This document shows positions 1 through 8,300 of a stretch of 64,000 nucleotides of DNA, one piece after another. Source of the DNA: an uncultured Coriobacteriaceae bacterium (GTDB taxonomy: Bacteria > Actinomycetota > Coriobacteriia > Coriobacteriales > Coriobacteriaceae); contig CALULH010000006.1 in NCBI GenBank assembly GCA_944321435.1, forward strand, positions 1 through 64,000. The letters run 5' to 3'. The notes beneath the pieces were generated by a model. That model had not been told where the DNA came from. It worked only from the letters and a program-made list of their open reading frames with translations, and made no database searches. How positions within the stretch are numbered: position 1 is the stretch's first letter; every line of letters begins with the position of its first letter. The position numbers and the translations under genes were made by a program.

Positions 1-446
1 GAGCGCAGGCCCTTGCCGAGGTCGTCAAGGGAGGCGCCCACGGGCAGGCCGCCCTCGGAGAACGCGGTCTGGCTGCGGCCGTAGACGATCTGCAGGAAGA
101 TCTCGCGCATGGCAACGTTGATGGCATCGCACACGAGGTCGGTGTTCAGAGCCTCGAGGATGGTCTTGCCGGGGAGGATCTCGGAGGCCATGGCCGCGGA
201 ATGGGTCATGCCCGAGCAGCCGAGGGTCTCAACGAGGCACTCCTCGATGATGCCGTCCTTGACGTTGAGCGTGAGCTTGCAGGCGCCCTGCTGGGGGGCG
301 CACCAACCCACACCGTGCGTAAGACCGGAGATGTCCTTGATCTCCTTGGCCTGGACCCACTTGCCTTCCTCGGGAATAGGCGCGGGGCCGTGGTATGCGC
401 CCTTGGCGACCGGGCACATGTGCTCCACTTCTGCTGTGTACTGCAT
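1..446 (-). CDS. NifU-like iron-sulfur scaffold-type protein (partial, C-terminus off the window)
   Basis: The protein starts at the ATG at 446 behind a GAGAGGAGAGG ribosome site and runs off the left edge after about 148 residues. It reads MQYTAEVEHMCPVAKG at the N-terminus and contains the conserved stretches VGWCAPQQGACKLTL, ETLGCSGMTHSAAMA and EGGLPVGASLDDLGKGLR. This matches a small family of NifU N-terminal-like proteins that I know from anaerobes, where it usually lies beside a GGGtGRT protein; that partner would lie outside the window. Conserved cysteines (MCPV, WCAP, GACK, GCSG) suggest Fe-S or metal handling, but the biochemical role is inferred from family labels only. Confidence 0.8.
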   Translation of the reverse strand, partial: MQYTAEVEHMCPVAKGAYHGPAPIPEEGKWVQAKEIKDISGLTHGVGWCAPQQGACKLTLNVKDGIIEECLVETLGCSGMTHSAAMASEILPGKTILEALNTDLVCDAINVAMREIFLQIVYGRSQTAFSEGGLPVGASLDDLGKGLR

Positions 447-610
447 GCCTCTCCTCTCTATTGTGCTTGTCCCGCGCAGCCACGGCAATGCGGCCGACGG
501 GAGCCGGCGTGCACTCCCTATTCTAGCGCGAGAACCGCGGGACTGGATGCCTGAGAGGGGCATTTTCCCATGTCAGACAAGGGTAACTTATCAATTGAGG
601 CCGCCATTGG

Positions 611-639
611 CAGACGGTATGAAATCCGCATGCCGTCTG
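611..639 (-). terminator. Hairpin between the YbhN-type gene and the NifU-like gene
   Basis: CAGACGG at 611-617 pairs with CCGTCTG at 633-639, and the stem extends inward by four pairs including one G-U. It lies just downstream of the minus-strand gene that ends at 704. There is no clear U-tract, so it may be a weak terminator. Nothing else was recognised in the 257-bp spacer 447-703. Confidence 0.35.
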
Positions 640-703
640 TACCGGACGGCTGGGCGGATGTCCCCTGGAAGCGGTTGCGCGGGTCACGCCGCGCGGCGTT
701 CGC

Positions 704-2044
704 TTACGCTCTGGGGCGCTTCTCGCCCTTGGCTCCTCCCCTGCCCTTCCCCGCGCCCTTCTTGGGGCGGTAGGCGATCCCGGCGGGACGCTCGAGCGCC
801 GTGCTCTTGCCGCCGGCCACGCGCCAGATGTTGCGCATGCGGCGGGTCCAGCGCCGGTAGATGCTCTCGGTTGAGGTTGAGCGCATGCCCATGCACGGGG
901 CGGCTATGATCACCGGCAACAGGTACTCGACGCTGCGCCAGATGACCAGGCCCGCCGAGAGGTGCCAGCCGAACATGCCCTGGAAAAGGTACGTGAAGCC
1001 GACCTCTGCGCCGCCCGCGCCGCCGGGGAGCGGAATGGCGTTGACCAAAAGCTCCACCATCGAGCCCGAGGCAAGGCAGACGAGAAAATCGGCCTCGAGC
1101 CCAAAGGCGCGCAGCACGAAGTACGGCAGCGCGTACATGCAGCCCAGCTGCAGGAGGGTGATGATCTCCGCCGCCACCATGGCGCGCCCGTGCGCCGCAG
1201 CAGCGCGAAACGCGCTCGAGAAGGTTCCCACCTGCGTATCGAGCACGTCGCGGAAGCGCTCGTAGCGCTTGTCGTTCAAAAGATGCAGCGCGCGCCCCGC
1301 GCGCAGCGCCACGCCCCCGATCCGCTGGATGGGGCCGGGGAGCAGGCAGAGCAGCAGCACGCCGCCCACCTGCACGAACTTGTAGGCGAACATGAAGATG
1401 CCGATCCACGTCACGTCGAGCCCGAGGATGGTGACATCGGCGAAGGTGCTCAGGAAATAGCCGCCGCAGAGCAACAGCATGATGCCCGCGAAGATTCCCT
1501 CGCCCGCCTCGTAGAGGGTGAAGCGCACGAACTGAAGCGCCGAGGCGTCAGCGAGGGGAAGCCCGGCGCGCGTGAGGCGGTAGATCTGCGAGGGGATAAC
1601 GCCGGCACCGCCGGGCGTGAGCCGCATGAAGAACACGCCGGACGCCTCGACGCTCATGAGGTCGCGGAAGCCCACCGGCGAGTCGTGATCGGTTGCCGCC
1701 AGCACGGCGTACGCCATGACGCCGAAGACGTAGTAGCACAGGAAGCAGGCGACGCCGCGTGCGATCCACGAGAGGTCAACGCCGATAAGCGCGCGGAAGA
1801 AGTCGTCGACCTGGCCGGTGACGAACAGGTAGCCGACGTAGACCACCGCAACGAAAGCCAGGAAGACGAAGGTCATCCGCACCTGCTTCATGGAGGAGCG
1901 ATCCGCGTCGCGGTCGCGCAGGGACGAAGAGCTCCCCACGCGCACCTTCGGGGCGCTGCCCTTGCGCGGCTTAGCCGCATGGTCGGTGCGGTCGGGCGCG
2001 GCGTTCGCTGCGTCCTGCGTGTCGCGTTCGCGCTCTCGCGCCAT
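704..2044 (-). CDS. YbhN / LPG-synthase-TM family integral membrane protein (UPF0104-like)
   Basis: The 446-residue protein has a charged N-terminal tail of about 50 residues, then roughly eight hydrophobic segments. It carries two family hallmarks: SGVFFMRLTPGGAGVIPSQ (about residue 135) and AIPLPGGAGGAEVGFTY (about residue 315). These match the flippase-like membrane domain of MprF and the stand-alone YbhN/AglD-like proteins. No catalytic lysyl-transferase domain is present, so lipid translocation or an envelope role is an inference. The C-terminus is basic (GEKRPRA). The start at 2044 follows an AAGGAGG ribosome site. It lies downstream of accDA but beyond a terminator, so it is probably transcribed separately. 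Confidence 0.85.
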   Translation of the reverse strand: MARERERDTQDAANAAPDRTDHAAKPRKGSAPKVRVGSSSSLRDRDADRSSMKQVRMTFVFLAFVAVVYVGYLFVTGQVDDFFRALIGVDLSWIARGVACFLCYYVFGVMAYAVLAATDHDSPVGFRDLMSVEASGVFFMRLTPGGAGVIPSQIYRLTRAGLPLADASALQFVRFTLYEAGEGIFAGIMLLLCGGYFLSTFADVTILGLDVTWIGIFMFAYKFVQVGGVLLLCLLPGPIQRIGGVALRAGRALHLLNDKRYERFRDVLDTQVGTFSSAFRAAAAHGRAMVAAEIITLLQLGCMYALPYFVLRAFGLEADFLVCLASGSMVELLVNAIPLPGGAGGAEVGFTYLFQGMFGWHLSAGLVIWRSVEYLLPVIIAAPCMGMRSTSTESIYRRWTRRMRNIWRVAGGKSTALERPAGIAYRPKKGAGKGRGGAKGEKRPRA

Positions 2045-2164
2045 GAAGCCTCCTTGAGGTCAGTTGCCTGCGCAGACCAGTGTACTCCGGCCCCCTTGGG
2101 CGCGGCCCCCGCGCGGGGCATTTCTCAGCAAAGACACGACCATCAAGCCCCGGCGCACGCAAAA

Positions 2165-2195
2165 GGGCCCCGGAGAGCGCGTGTCTCCAGGGCCC
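2165..2195 (-). terminator. Intrinsic terminator of the fab-acc operon
   Basis: The arms at 2165-2176 and 2184-2195 pair over 12 positions with one mismatch. On the minus strand a run of T follows (aaaa at 2161-2164). It lies 60 bp past the end of accDA. Confidence 0.8.
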
Positions 2196-2254
2196 CGTCC
2201 GCACCTACCTGGGCGCCGGGCAACGCGGGCGAGAAGCACCCGCCGCAGGCGCTC

Positions 2255-4732
2255 CTACATCCTGCGGAAGCGGTTGTAGCGCTGCTGGCGGAGCTGCTCG
2301 GGAGCGAGCTGCGTCAGCTCGTCCAGGCTCTGCCGGATGAAGGAGCGGACACTCGCCGCGGCGCGCTCGGGCGTTGCGTGAGCGCCCTCCTCGCCCTCGT
2401 CGAGCACGGCGTCGATGATCCCCAGGCGATAAGCGTCCTTGGCGACGATGCCCATAAGCTCGGCGGCCTCGGCCGCACGCGACCCGTCCTTCCACAGGAT
2501 GGACGCGAAGCCCTCGGGAGACAGCACCGAGTAGGTGGCGTGCTCGAGCATGGCGACCTTGTTGCCGACGGCCAGCGCGAGCGCGCCGCCGGAACCGCCC
2601 TCGCCGATAAGCACCACCACGACGGGCACGGTGAGGCTCGCCATGTACTGCAGGTTCTCGGCAATGGCGTTGCCCTGGCCGCGCTCCTCGGCGGACACGC
2701 CGCAGAACGCCCCCTGGGTGTCGACGATTGCCACGATGGGCCGGCCGAACTTCTCGGCCTGCTTCATGAGGCGCAGGGACTTGCGGTAGCCCTCGGGCTG
2801 CGGGCATCCGAAGTTGCGGCGGATGCGCTCCTTGAGGTCCAGGCCCTTCTCCTCGGCAACCACCGTGACCGGCATATCGCCGAACCAGCCGATGCCGCCG
2901 ATGATGGCGCCGTCGTCGCCGAAGGCGCGGTCACCGTGCAGCTCCACGAAGCCGTCCACCAACGCGTTGATGTAGTACTGCGCCGTAGGACGGTGCACGT
3001 TGCGCGCAATCTGGACGCTCTGCCAGGCGCTGCTCTGCTCGGCCTTCTTGACGCGGTCGCGGGCCGCGCGGCTCTCCTTGCGCACAGCCTCCTGATTGGC
3101 GCGGAACGCGCGCAGCGCCTCGGAGCCGGCCGCCTTGGCCAGCGCGTACTCGCGGCGGGCGGCGCGCTTGGCCGCGGCGGCCTCGTCGCGGGCCACCTGC
3201 GCGGCGTAACGGCGCTCCTCGCGAATCTCCTCGCGGCTGCGCTCGGCATCGGACTTGGGGAGCACCGGAGAGAGGCTCTTGGGCATGCGCTGGGCTATCA
3301 GCGTGCGCACGCGCGGCAGGGCGCGCGCCAGCACGCTGCGGTTGCCCTCCTCCTCGGCGGCCTGGGCGGCCGCCGCCGCGGTGGCGAGCGCCTCGGCCAC
3401 GGCCGGGTCGTCGGCCAGGACCTCGTCATGCGCCTCCTCGGCCGCACGGGCCTCGATGGCGGTGGCGAGGTGCATGGCCAGTATGTTGGCCAGGCAGGCG
3501 CGCATTTGGTCGCGCGGCACGATGGCGTCGATAAGCCCGTGCTCAAGCGCGAACTCGGCGGTCTGGAAGTCCTCGGGCAGCTCCTGCTTGATGGTGTCCT
3601 GGATCACGCGGCGGCCGGCGAAGCCAATGAGCGCGCCGGGCTCGGCCAGGATGATGTCGCCCTCGGTGGCAAACGACGCCGTGACGCCGCCGGTGGTGGG
3701 GTCGGTGATGACCGAGACGTACAGGAGCCCCGCCGCGCCGTGACGCTCGAGCGCCGCGGAGACCTTGGCCATCTGCATGAGCGAGACCAGGCCCTCCTGC
3801 ATGCGCGCGCCGCCGGAGGCCGTGAAGATGATGACCGGCAGGCGCTCGGCCGTGGCGCGCTCGATGAGGCGGGTGATCTTCTCGCCCACCACGTGCCCCA
3901 TGCTCGCCATGAAGAACGTGGAGTCCATGATGGCGATAGCGCACGGGATGCCCGTGATGGAGCCTTTGCCGCAGCGCACGGCCTCGGCCTTGCCGGACTT
4001 CTTGCGCTGAGCGGCCAGCTTGGTCTCGTACCCCGGGAACTCGAGCGGGTTGGCCTCGTCCATCTCGGCGTCCCACTCCTCGAAGCTGGCGTGGTCGAGG
4101 ACCTCGTCAATGCGCTTGTCGGAGTCGATGCGCAGGTAACGGCCGCAGTTGGGGCACACGTAGTGATTGAGCGCCACGCGGATGGCGGAGTGCGTGAGGC
4201 CGCAGCTGGGGCAGGTGGTCCACTCCCAGTCGGTGTCGTCGATGGACACGGCGACCTCGTGCGGCACCCAGCCGGCAGCCGGGGCGTCCTCGTTCACGGG
4301 CGCGTACACGGCGATCTCGCCGGCGGCGCAGAGGCCCAGGAACTCGTCATCGGTGGCGAGGGGGCTGTCCGCGGAGAACAGCACCACGTCCACGCCCGCC
4401 GAGCTCGCGGCCAGAAAGACGCTGTGGCAGTTGTCCTCCATGCCGGGCAGGTGCTTCTCGCCAATGCAGACCGCCTGGTCCACGCCGGCGATGCGCGTTC
4501 GCTTGACCAAGTCGGTGGTGTAGGGCATGACTACGGTCAGGCCGGCCTCGTGCGCAAGCCGCGCCACCTTGCGGGCGCGGTCCGACTTACCGGCGATGAG
4601 CGCGCGGCGGTGCGTGGCGGCGATGTCGTCGATGCTCACGAACACGTTGGCGCTACGGTTCATCTCAGCGCCGAGCTCCGCCCCGCGGCGGCGCGCCGCC
4701 CGTTCCTGCAGCCCTGAGCGCTTAGCGGCCAT
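2255..4732 (-). CDS. accDA: Fused acetyl-CoA carboxylase carboxyltransferase beta-alpha (AccD-AccA) with an extra N-terminal domain
   Basis: This 825-residue protein should transfer carboxyl from carboxybiotin to acetyl-CoA to make malonyl-CoA. Residues 174-196 form the AccD zinc ribbon (CPSC...CPNC: C174, C177, C193, C196). The beta carboxyltransferase follows (FTASGGARMQEG, DPTTGGVTASFA, to about 430). An Ala/Arg-rich linker spans 430-565, and the alpha domain starts at QSVQIARNVHRPTAQYYINA (571) and includes GEGGSGGALALAVGNK. Residues about 43-145 precede the zinc ribbon and resemble the pre-ATP-grasp N-domain of biotin carboxylase: ALIAGKSDRARKV, QAVCIG, ATDDEF, IAVYAP. ATP-grasp is missing. 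The start codon overlaps the fabZ stop (TAATG), so translation is probably coupled. accB and accC are not seen in the window. Confidence 0.93.
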   Translation of the reverse strand: MAAKRSGLQERAARRRGAELGAEMNRSANVFVSIDDIAATHRRALIAGKSDRARKVARLAHEAGLTVVMPYTTDLVKRTRIAGVDQAVCIGEKHLPGMEDNCHSVFLAASSAGVDVVLFSADSPLATDDEFLGLCAAGEIAVYAPVNEDAPAAGWVPHEVAVSIDDTDWEWTTCPSCGLTHSAIRVALNHYVCPNCGRYLRIDSDKRIDEVLDHASFEEWDAEMDEANPLEFPGYETKLAAQRKKSGKAEAVRCGKGSITGIPCAIAIMDSTFFMASMGHVVGEKITRLIERATAERLPVIIFTASGGARMQEGLVSLMQMAKVSAALERHGAAGLLYVSVITDPTTGGVTASFATEGDIILAEPGALIGFAGRRVIQDTIKQELPEDFQTAEFALEHGLIDAIVPRDQMRACLANILAMHLATAIEARAAEEAHDEVLADDPAVAEALATAAAAAQAAEEEGNRSVLARALPRVRTLIAQRMPKSLSPVLPKSDAERSREEIREERRYAAQVARDEAAAAKRAARREYALAKAAGSEALRAFRANQEAVRKESRAARDRVKKAEQSSAWQSVQIARNVHRPTAQYYINALVDGFVELHGDRAFGDDGAIIGGIGWFGDMPVTVVAEEKGLDLKERIRRNFGCPQPEGYRKSLRLMKQAEKFGRPIVAIVDTQGAFCGVSAEERGQGNAIAENLQYMASLTVPVVVVLIGEGGSGGALALAVGNKVAMLEHATYSVLSPEGFASILWKDGSRAAEAAELMGIVAKDAYRLGIIDAVLDEGEEGAHATPERAAASVRSFIRQSLDELTQLAPEQLRQQRYNRFRRM

Positions 4733-5184
4733 TAGCGATCCCCCAGTACGTAGCTCTGGCTGGCCTCAGCGGCCAAGTTGTCGCCCACATAGGCCTTGAC
4801 CTCGGCCTTGCACAGGCGCTTGGCGGCCTTGACGATGGTGCTCTCAAGGCGCACGGTGTCGCCGGGCAGGACCTGATGGCGGAACTTGGCGCCGTCAATG
4901 GTGGCGAAGAACCCCAGCTTGCCGGCCATGTCCTCCCCGCCCATCAGGCAGTAGCACGACGTCTGCGCAAGCGCCTCCATGAGGATGACACCGGGCAGCA
5001 CCGGGTGCCCCGGGAAGTGGCCGCGGAAGATGTCCAGATCGGGGCTCACATCGAGCTCGGCCACGCAGCTCTTGCCGTACTCGCACGATATGATGCGCGA
5101 CACCCAGATGAAGGGCTCGCGATGCGGCAGCACGCGCTTGACCTCATCGAGCCCGGCGGGAAAGGTAACGTTCGTCTCGCTCAT
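4732..5184 (-). CDS. fabZ: 3-hydroxyacyl-ACP dehydratase FabZ
   Basis: The 150-residue hot-dog-fold dehydratase removes water from 3-hydroxyacyl-ACP in fatty-acid elongation. The active-site motif HFPGHPVLPGVILMEALAQ is intact, with the catalytic His and Glu. The start at 5184 is fixed by an AAGGAGG site seven bases upstream; a longer in-frame extension upstream has no ribosome site. The stop overlaps the accDA start. The 163-bp gap between fabF and fabZ, where accB sits in many Firmicute operons, shows no biotin-carrier motif. Confidence 0.93.
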   Translation of the reverse strand: MSETNVTFPAGLDEVKRVLPHREPFIWVSRIISCEYGKSCVAELDVSPDLDIFRGHFPGHPVLPGVILMEALAQTSCYCLMGGEDMAGKLGFFATIDGAKFRHQVLPGDTVRLESTIVKAAKRLCKAEVKAYVGDNLAAEASQSYVLGDR

Positions 5185-5347
5185 GGCGAAACCTCCTTGA
5201 TCCCCCTCATGTCCCCTTGAGGGACGGTGCATTGGGACTGACGCTCGCCTTGCTCCCACGCGCCGGGCCGCAAGGCGCGCCGCGCAGGAACATGCGAGAG
5301 ATGCCCGCAGGCGGCTGGGCCCGCGGACATCTGCTGGAAACGGGATG

Positions 5348-6616
5348 TTACTCGCCGACGAAGGGCGAGAAGGCCAGGGTGGCGTTGTGACCGCCGAAGC
5401 CGATGGAGTTGGAGAGGGCCACCTTCTGCGGGTAGTCGGTGAGCGCCTCGGTGAGCACGCGGGCGGGAGCCTCCGGGTCGGGGTTGTGGTAGCCGGCCGT
5501 GGGCGGCACGCAGGAGCGCGCAACGGAAAGCGCGCACACGATGGCCTCGACCGCGCCGGCGCCGCCGAGCATGTGGCCGGTAACGCCCTTGACGGAGACG
5601 ACCGGCACCTGAAGACCCAGCTCCTCGCCGCAGACAGCGCGCAGGGCCTTGGACTCGGTCTTGTCGTTGAGCGGGGTGGAGGTGCCGTGCGCGTTCAGGT
5701 GGCCCAGGTCGGCAGGCTCAAAGCCGGCCTCGTCGAGCGCCATCTTCATGGCGCGCGCCACGCCCTCGCCCGAAGGGTTGGGGCTCGTCATATGGTAAGC
5801 GTCGCCCGTGGAGCCGTAACCGGTGATCTCGGCGATGATGTTGGCACCGCGCGCCACGGCGTGCTCGAGGCTCTCGAGGACCACGGCGCCCGCGCCCTCG
5901 CCGGCCACGAAGCCGGAGCGGTCGAGGTCGAAGGGCTTGGAGGCGTCCTTGGGGTCCTCACGCTGGGTGAGCGCTCCCAGGTTGCCGAAGCCGGCGATGG
6001 AAAGCGACGTCACCGACTCCTCGGCGCCGCCGGCCAGCGCGGCGTCAAGATAGCCGTGCTTGATCATGCGGTAGGCCTCGCCGATGCAGTGGCTGCCGGT
6101 GGCGCAGGCGGTGACCACGTTGGTGCAGGCGCCGCGCAGGCCGAAGCGGATGGACAGGTTGCCAGCGGCCATATTGGAGATGACCGTCGGGATGAAGAGC
6201 GGGTTCATCTTCTTGGGACCGCGGGTGTTCACCGCGATGGAGCCCTTGTCGATATCCTCCATGCCGCCGATGCCCGATCCGAACACGGTGCCGATGCGGG
6301 TGGCGTCCTCCTCATCCATGTTGAAGTTTGCCTGCGCCATGGCCTCGTCGGCCGCGATGTAGGCGTACTGGACGAACGGCGCGATGCGCTTGGCCTCGCG
6401 CTTGGTGAGGCCAAAGGCAACGGGGTCGTAGTTCGGGATCTCGCCGGCGATGTGCACCGGGTAGTCCGTGGAGTCGAAGTGGGTGATGTAGTCGATGGCG
6501 GTCTCGCCGGCCATGACCTTCTCCCACAGGGCGTCGACGCCCTTGCCGGCCGGGCTCACGGCGCCCATGCCGGTGATGACGACGCGGTTGGTGCCGTCTG
6601 CCTTCTTCATGTTCAT
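5348..6616 (-). CDS. fabF: Beta-ketoacyl-ACP synthase II FabF
   Basis: This 422-residue condensing enzyme elongates acyl-ACP with malonyl-ACP. The thiolase-fold triad is visible: Cys in VVTACATGSHC, His in LNAHGTSTPLND and His in VKGVTGHMLGGAGAVEA. The C-terminal NSIGFGGHNATLAF is typical. The start MNMKKADGTNRVVITG overlaps the fabG stop by four bases (ATGA), so the pair is translationally coupled. No fabH was recognised in the window, so initiation would rely on an enzyme encoded elsewhere. Confidence 0.95.
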   Translation of the reverse strand: MNMKKADGTNRVVITGMGAVSPAGKGVDALWEKVMAGETAIDYITHFDSTDYPVHIAGEIPNYDPVAFGLTKREAKRIAPFVQYAYIAADEAMAQANFNMDEEDATRIGTVFGSGIGGMEDIDKGSIAVNTRGPKKMNPLFIPTVISNMAAGNLSIRFGLRGACTNVVTACATGSHCIGEAYRMIKHGYLDAALAGGAEESVTSLSIAGFGNLGALTQREDPKDASKPFDLDRSGFVAGEGAGAVVLESLEHAVARGANIIAEITGYGSTGDAYHMTSPNPSGEGVARAMKMALDEAGFEPADLGHLNAHGTSTPLNDKTESKALRAVCGEELGLQVPVVSVKGVTGHMLGGAGAVEAIVCALSVARSCVPPTAGYHNPDPEAPARVLTEALTDYPQKVALSNSIGFGGHNATLAFSPFVGE

Positions 6617-7380
6617 AGCGACATACCTCCGTCGATGCCGATTACCTGACCGGTGATGTAGGCGGCGCGATCGCTCGCGAGGAAGGCGGCGAGCTCCGCG
6701 ACCTCCTCGGGCTTGCCCATGCGCTTGAGCGCGATGCGGTCGTTCATGCCGGCGAGCATCTTCTCGGGCAGCTCGGCGGTCATGTCCGTGGCGATGAAGC
6801 CGGGCGCGATGGCGTTCGCCGTGATGTGGCGGGCGCCGAACTCGCGCGCGATGGTCTTGGTGAGGCCGATGATGCCAGCCTTGGAGGCGGCGTAGTTGGC
6901 CTGGCCGGCGTTGCCCACCACGCCGACGATGGACGCCATGTTGATGATGCGGCCCCAACGCTGCTTCATCATGATCTTGGCGGCGCGGCGGCTGGTGAGG
7001 AAGGCGCTCTTGAGGTTGACGGCGATCACGCGGTCGAAGTCGTCCTCGCTCATGCGCAGAAGCGAGCCGTCGCGGGTGATGCCGGCGTTGTTGACGAGCA
7101 CGTCCAGGCGGCCGTACGTATCCGCCACGAACGCGAAGAGCGTGTCGACGGCGTCGGCGTCGGACACGTCGGCGGCGCAGGCCGCGGCCGGAACGCCGTA
7201 GGTCTCGGCCAGCTCGTCGGCGAACTCCTGCGCGGCCGGCAGGCTCTTCTCGCCCGAGCAGTTCACGACGACCGCGAAGCCGTCGCGGGCCAGCGCGGTC
7301 GCCACGGCGCGGCCGATGCCGCGTGCAGCGCCCGTCACCAGCGCCACGCGGCGCGTGTCGGTATCAGGGACAAAGGGCAT
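6613..7380 (-). CDS. fabG: 3-oxoacyl-ACP reductase FabG
   Basis: The 255-residue short-chain dehydrogenase reduces 3-oxoacyl-ACP with NADPH. It has the Rossmann motif TGAARGIG near residue 18, NNAG, the catalytic Ser in NMASIVG and YxxxK in YAASKAG, and ends IGIDGGMSL as FabG proteins do. It lies three bases from fabD and overlaps fabF by four, so it sits in the middle of the operon. Confidence 0.95.
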   Translation of the reverse strand: MPFVPDTDTRRVALVTGAARGIGRAVATALARDGFAVVVNCSGEKSLPAAQEFADELAETYGVPAAACAADVSDADAVDTLFAFVADTYGRLDVLVNNAGITRDGSLLRMSEDDFDRVIAVNLKSAFLTSRRAAKIMMKQRWGRIINMASIVGVVGNAGQANYAASKAGIIGLTKTIAREFGARHITANAIAPGFIATDMTAELPEKMLAGMNDRIALKRMGKPEEVAELAAFLASDRAAYITGQVIGIDGGMSL

Positions 7381-7383
7381 GGG

Positions 7384-8289
7384 TTACTCCTCACTCGTGA
7401 GCAGGTCCTCGGCGCTCACGCGGTCGAGCGAGCGGTCGATGCGGCGGACGAGGCCGGACAGCACACCACCCGGGCCGACCTCCACGAAGCGGTCGAAGCC
7501 GTCGGCGGCGAGCTTCTCAACGCTCTCCTGGAAGCGCACGGGATGCGTCAGGTGCAGCGCCAGCGCCTCGGGGGCCTGGGCGGCCGTGAGGGGCTCGGCG
7601 GTGTGGTTGGCGATGAGCGGCACGCGCGGCTCGTTGAAGGTGAGCGTGGCCAGGAACTCGGCGAGCTCCGCGGCCGCGCCGGCCATGAGCGGGCTGTGGA
7701 ACGCACCCGAGGTGGCCAGGCGGCTCACGCGGATCTTACGCGCCGCCGCGGCCTTTTCCAGGCGGTCGATGGCGTCGACGGAGCCCGAAACCACGGTCTG
7801 CTGCGGGCTGTTGTAGTTGGCGGCCACCAGGACGTCGCCCTGGGCGAGCTCGGCGCAAAGGTCCTCGACCTCGGCGGCGCTGAGCTTCAGGACGGCGGCC
7901 ATGGCGCCGGGGTTCTTCTCGGCCGCGCGGTCCATGGCGGCGCCGCGGCGGGCGGTCAGGCGGAACGTGTCCTCAAGGGAGAGCATGCCCGAAATCTCGA
8001 GCGCGGAGATCTGGCCCAGAGAGAAGCCGAGAACCGCGTCGGGCTGGACGCCGGCGGCCATGAGCGCATGGGCCTCGGCGATCTCGAGCGTCACGAGCGC
8101 GGGCTGGGCGTTCTTGGTGAGGTTGAGCTCGTCTTGCGGGGCGGTCTGCGTGAGCTTCCAAACGTCGTAGCCGAAAACGGAGGAAGCGACCTCGTAGACC
8201 TCGCGGGCGGCGTCGTTCCATGCGAGCAGCCAGCCCATGCCGGGCTTCTGGACGCCTTGGCCGGCGCAGGCGAAAATGGTCTTTCCCAT
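7384..8289 (-). CDS. fabD: Malonyl-CoA:ACP transacylase FabD
   Basis: The 301-residue enzyme loads malonyl from CoA onto ACP. It begins MGKTIFACAGQGVQKPGMG (oxyanion Gln in GQG). The nucleophile elbow is LGFSLGQISAL, with Phe where E. coli FabD has His, a substitution that occurs in the family. The catalytic His is in SGAFHSPLM. The gene ends three bases before fabG and starts ten bases after fabK. Its product would use the malonyl-CoA made by AccDA. Confidence 0.93.
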   Translation of the reverse strand: MGKTIFACAGQGVQKPGMGWLLAWNDAAREVYEVASSVFGYDVWKLTQTAPQDELNLTKNAQPALVTLEIAEAHALMAAGVQPDAVLGFSLGQISALEISGMLSLEDTFRLTARRGAAMDRAAEKNPGAMAAVLKLSAAEVEDLCAELAQGDVLVAANYNSPQQTVVSGSVDAIDRLEKAAAARKIRVSRLATSGAFHSPLMAGAAAELAEFLATLTFNEPRVPLIANHTAEPLTAAQAPEALALHLTHPVRFQESVEKLAADGFDRFVEVGPGGVLSGLVRRIDRSLDRVSAEDLLTSEE

Positions 8290-8300
8290 GCTCCCCTCCC

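Noticed and set aside
962..4717. A 1251-codon open frame on the plus strand opposite the membrane protein and accDA
   Set aside because: It is antisense to two well-supported genes, has no family-like motifs, is Arg/Ala/Gly/His-rich and has no ribosome site. Long antisense frames are expected at this GC content.
5185..5347. A remnant of accB between fabF and fabZ
   Set aside because: No frame shows the biotin motif MKM or an Ala/Pro linker; the gap is only 163 bp.
7990..8045. FabD nucleophile elbow GFSLG lacking the usual His before Ser
   Set aside because: Substitution at this position occurs in FabD relatives; the nucleophile Ser and the later catalytic His are present.
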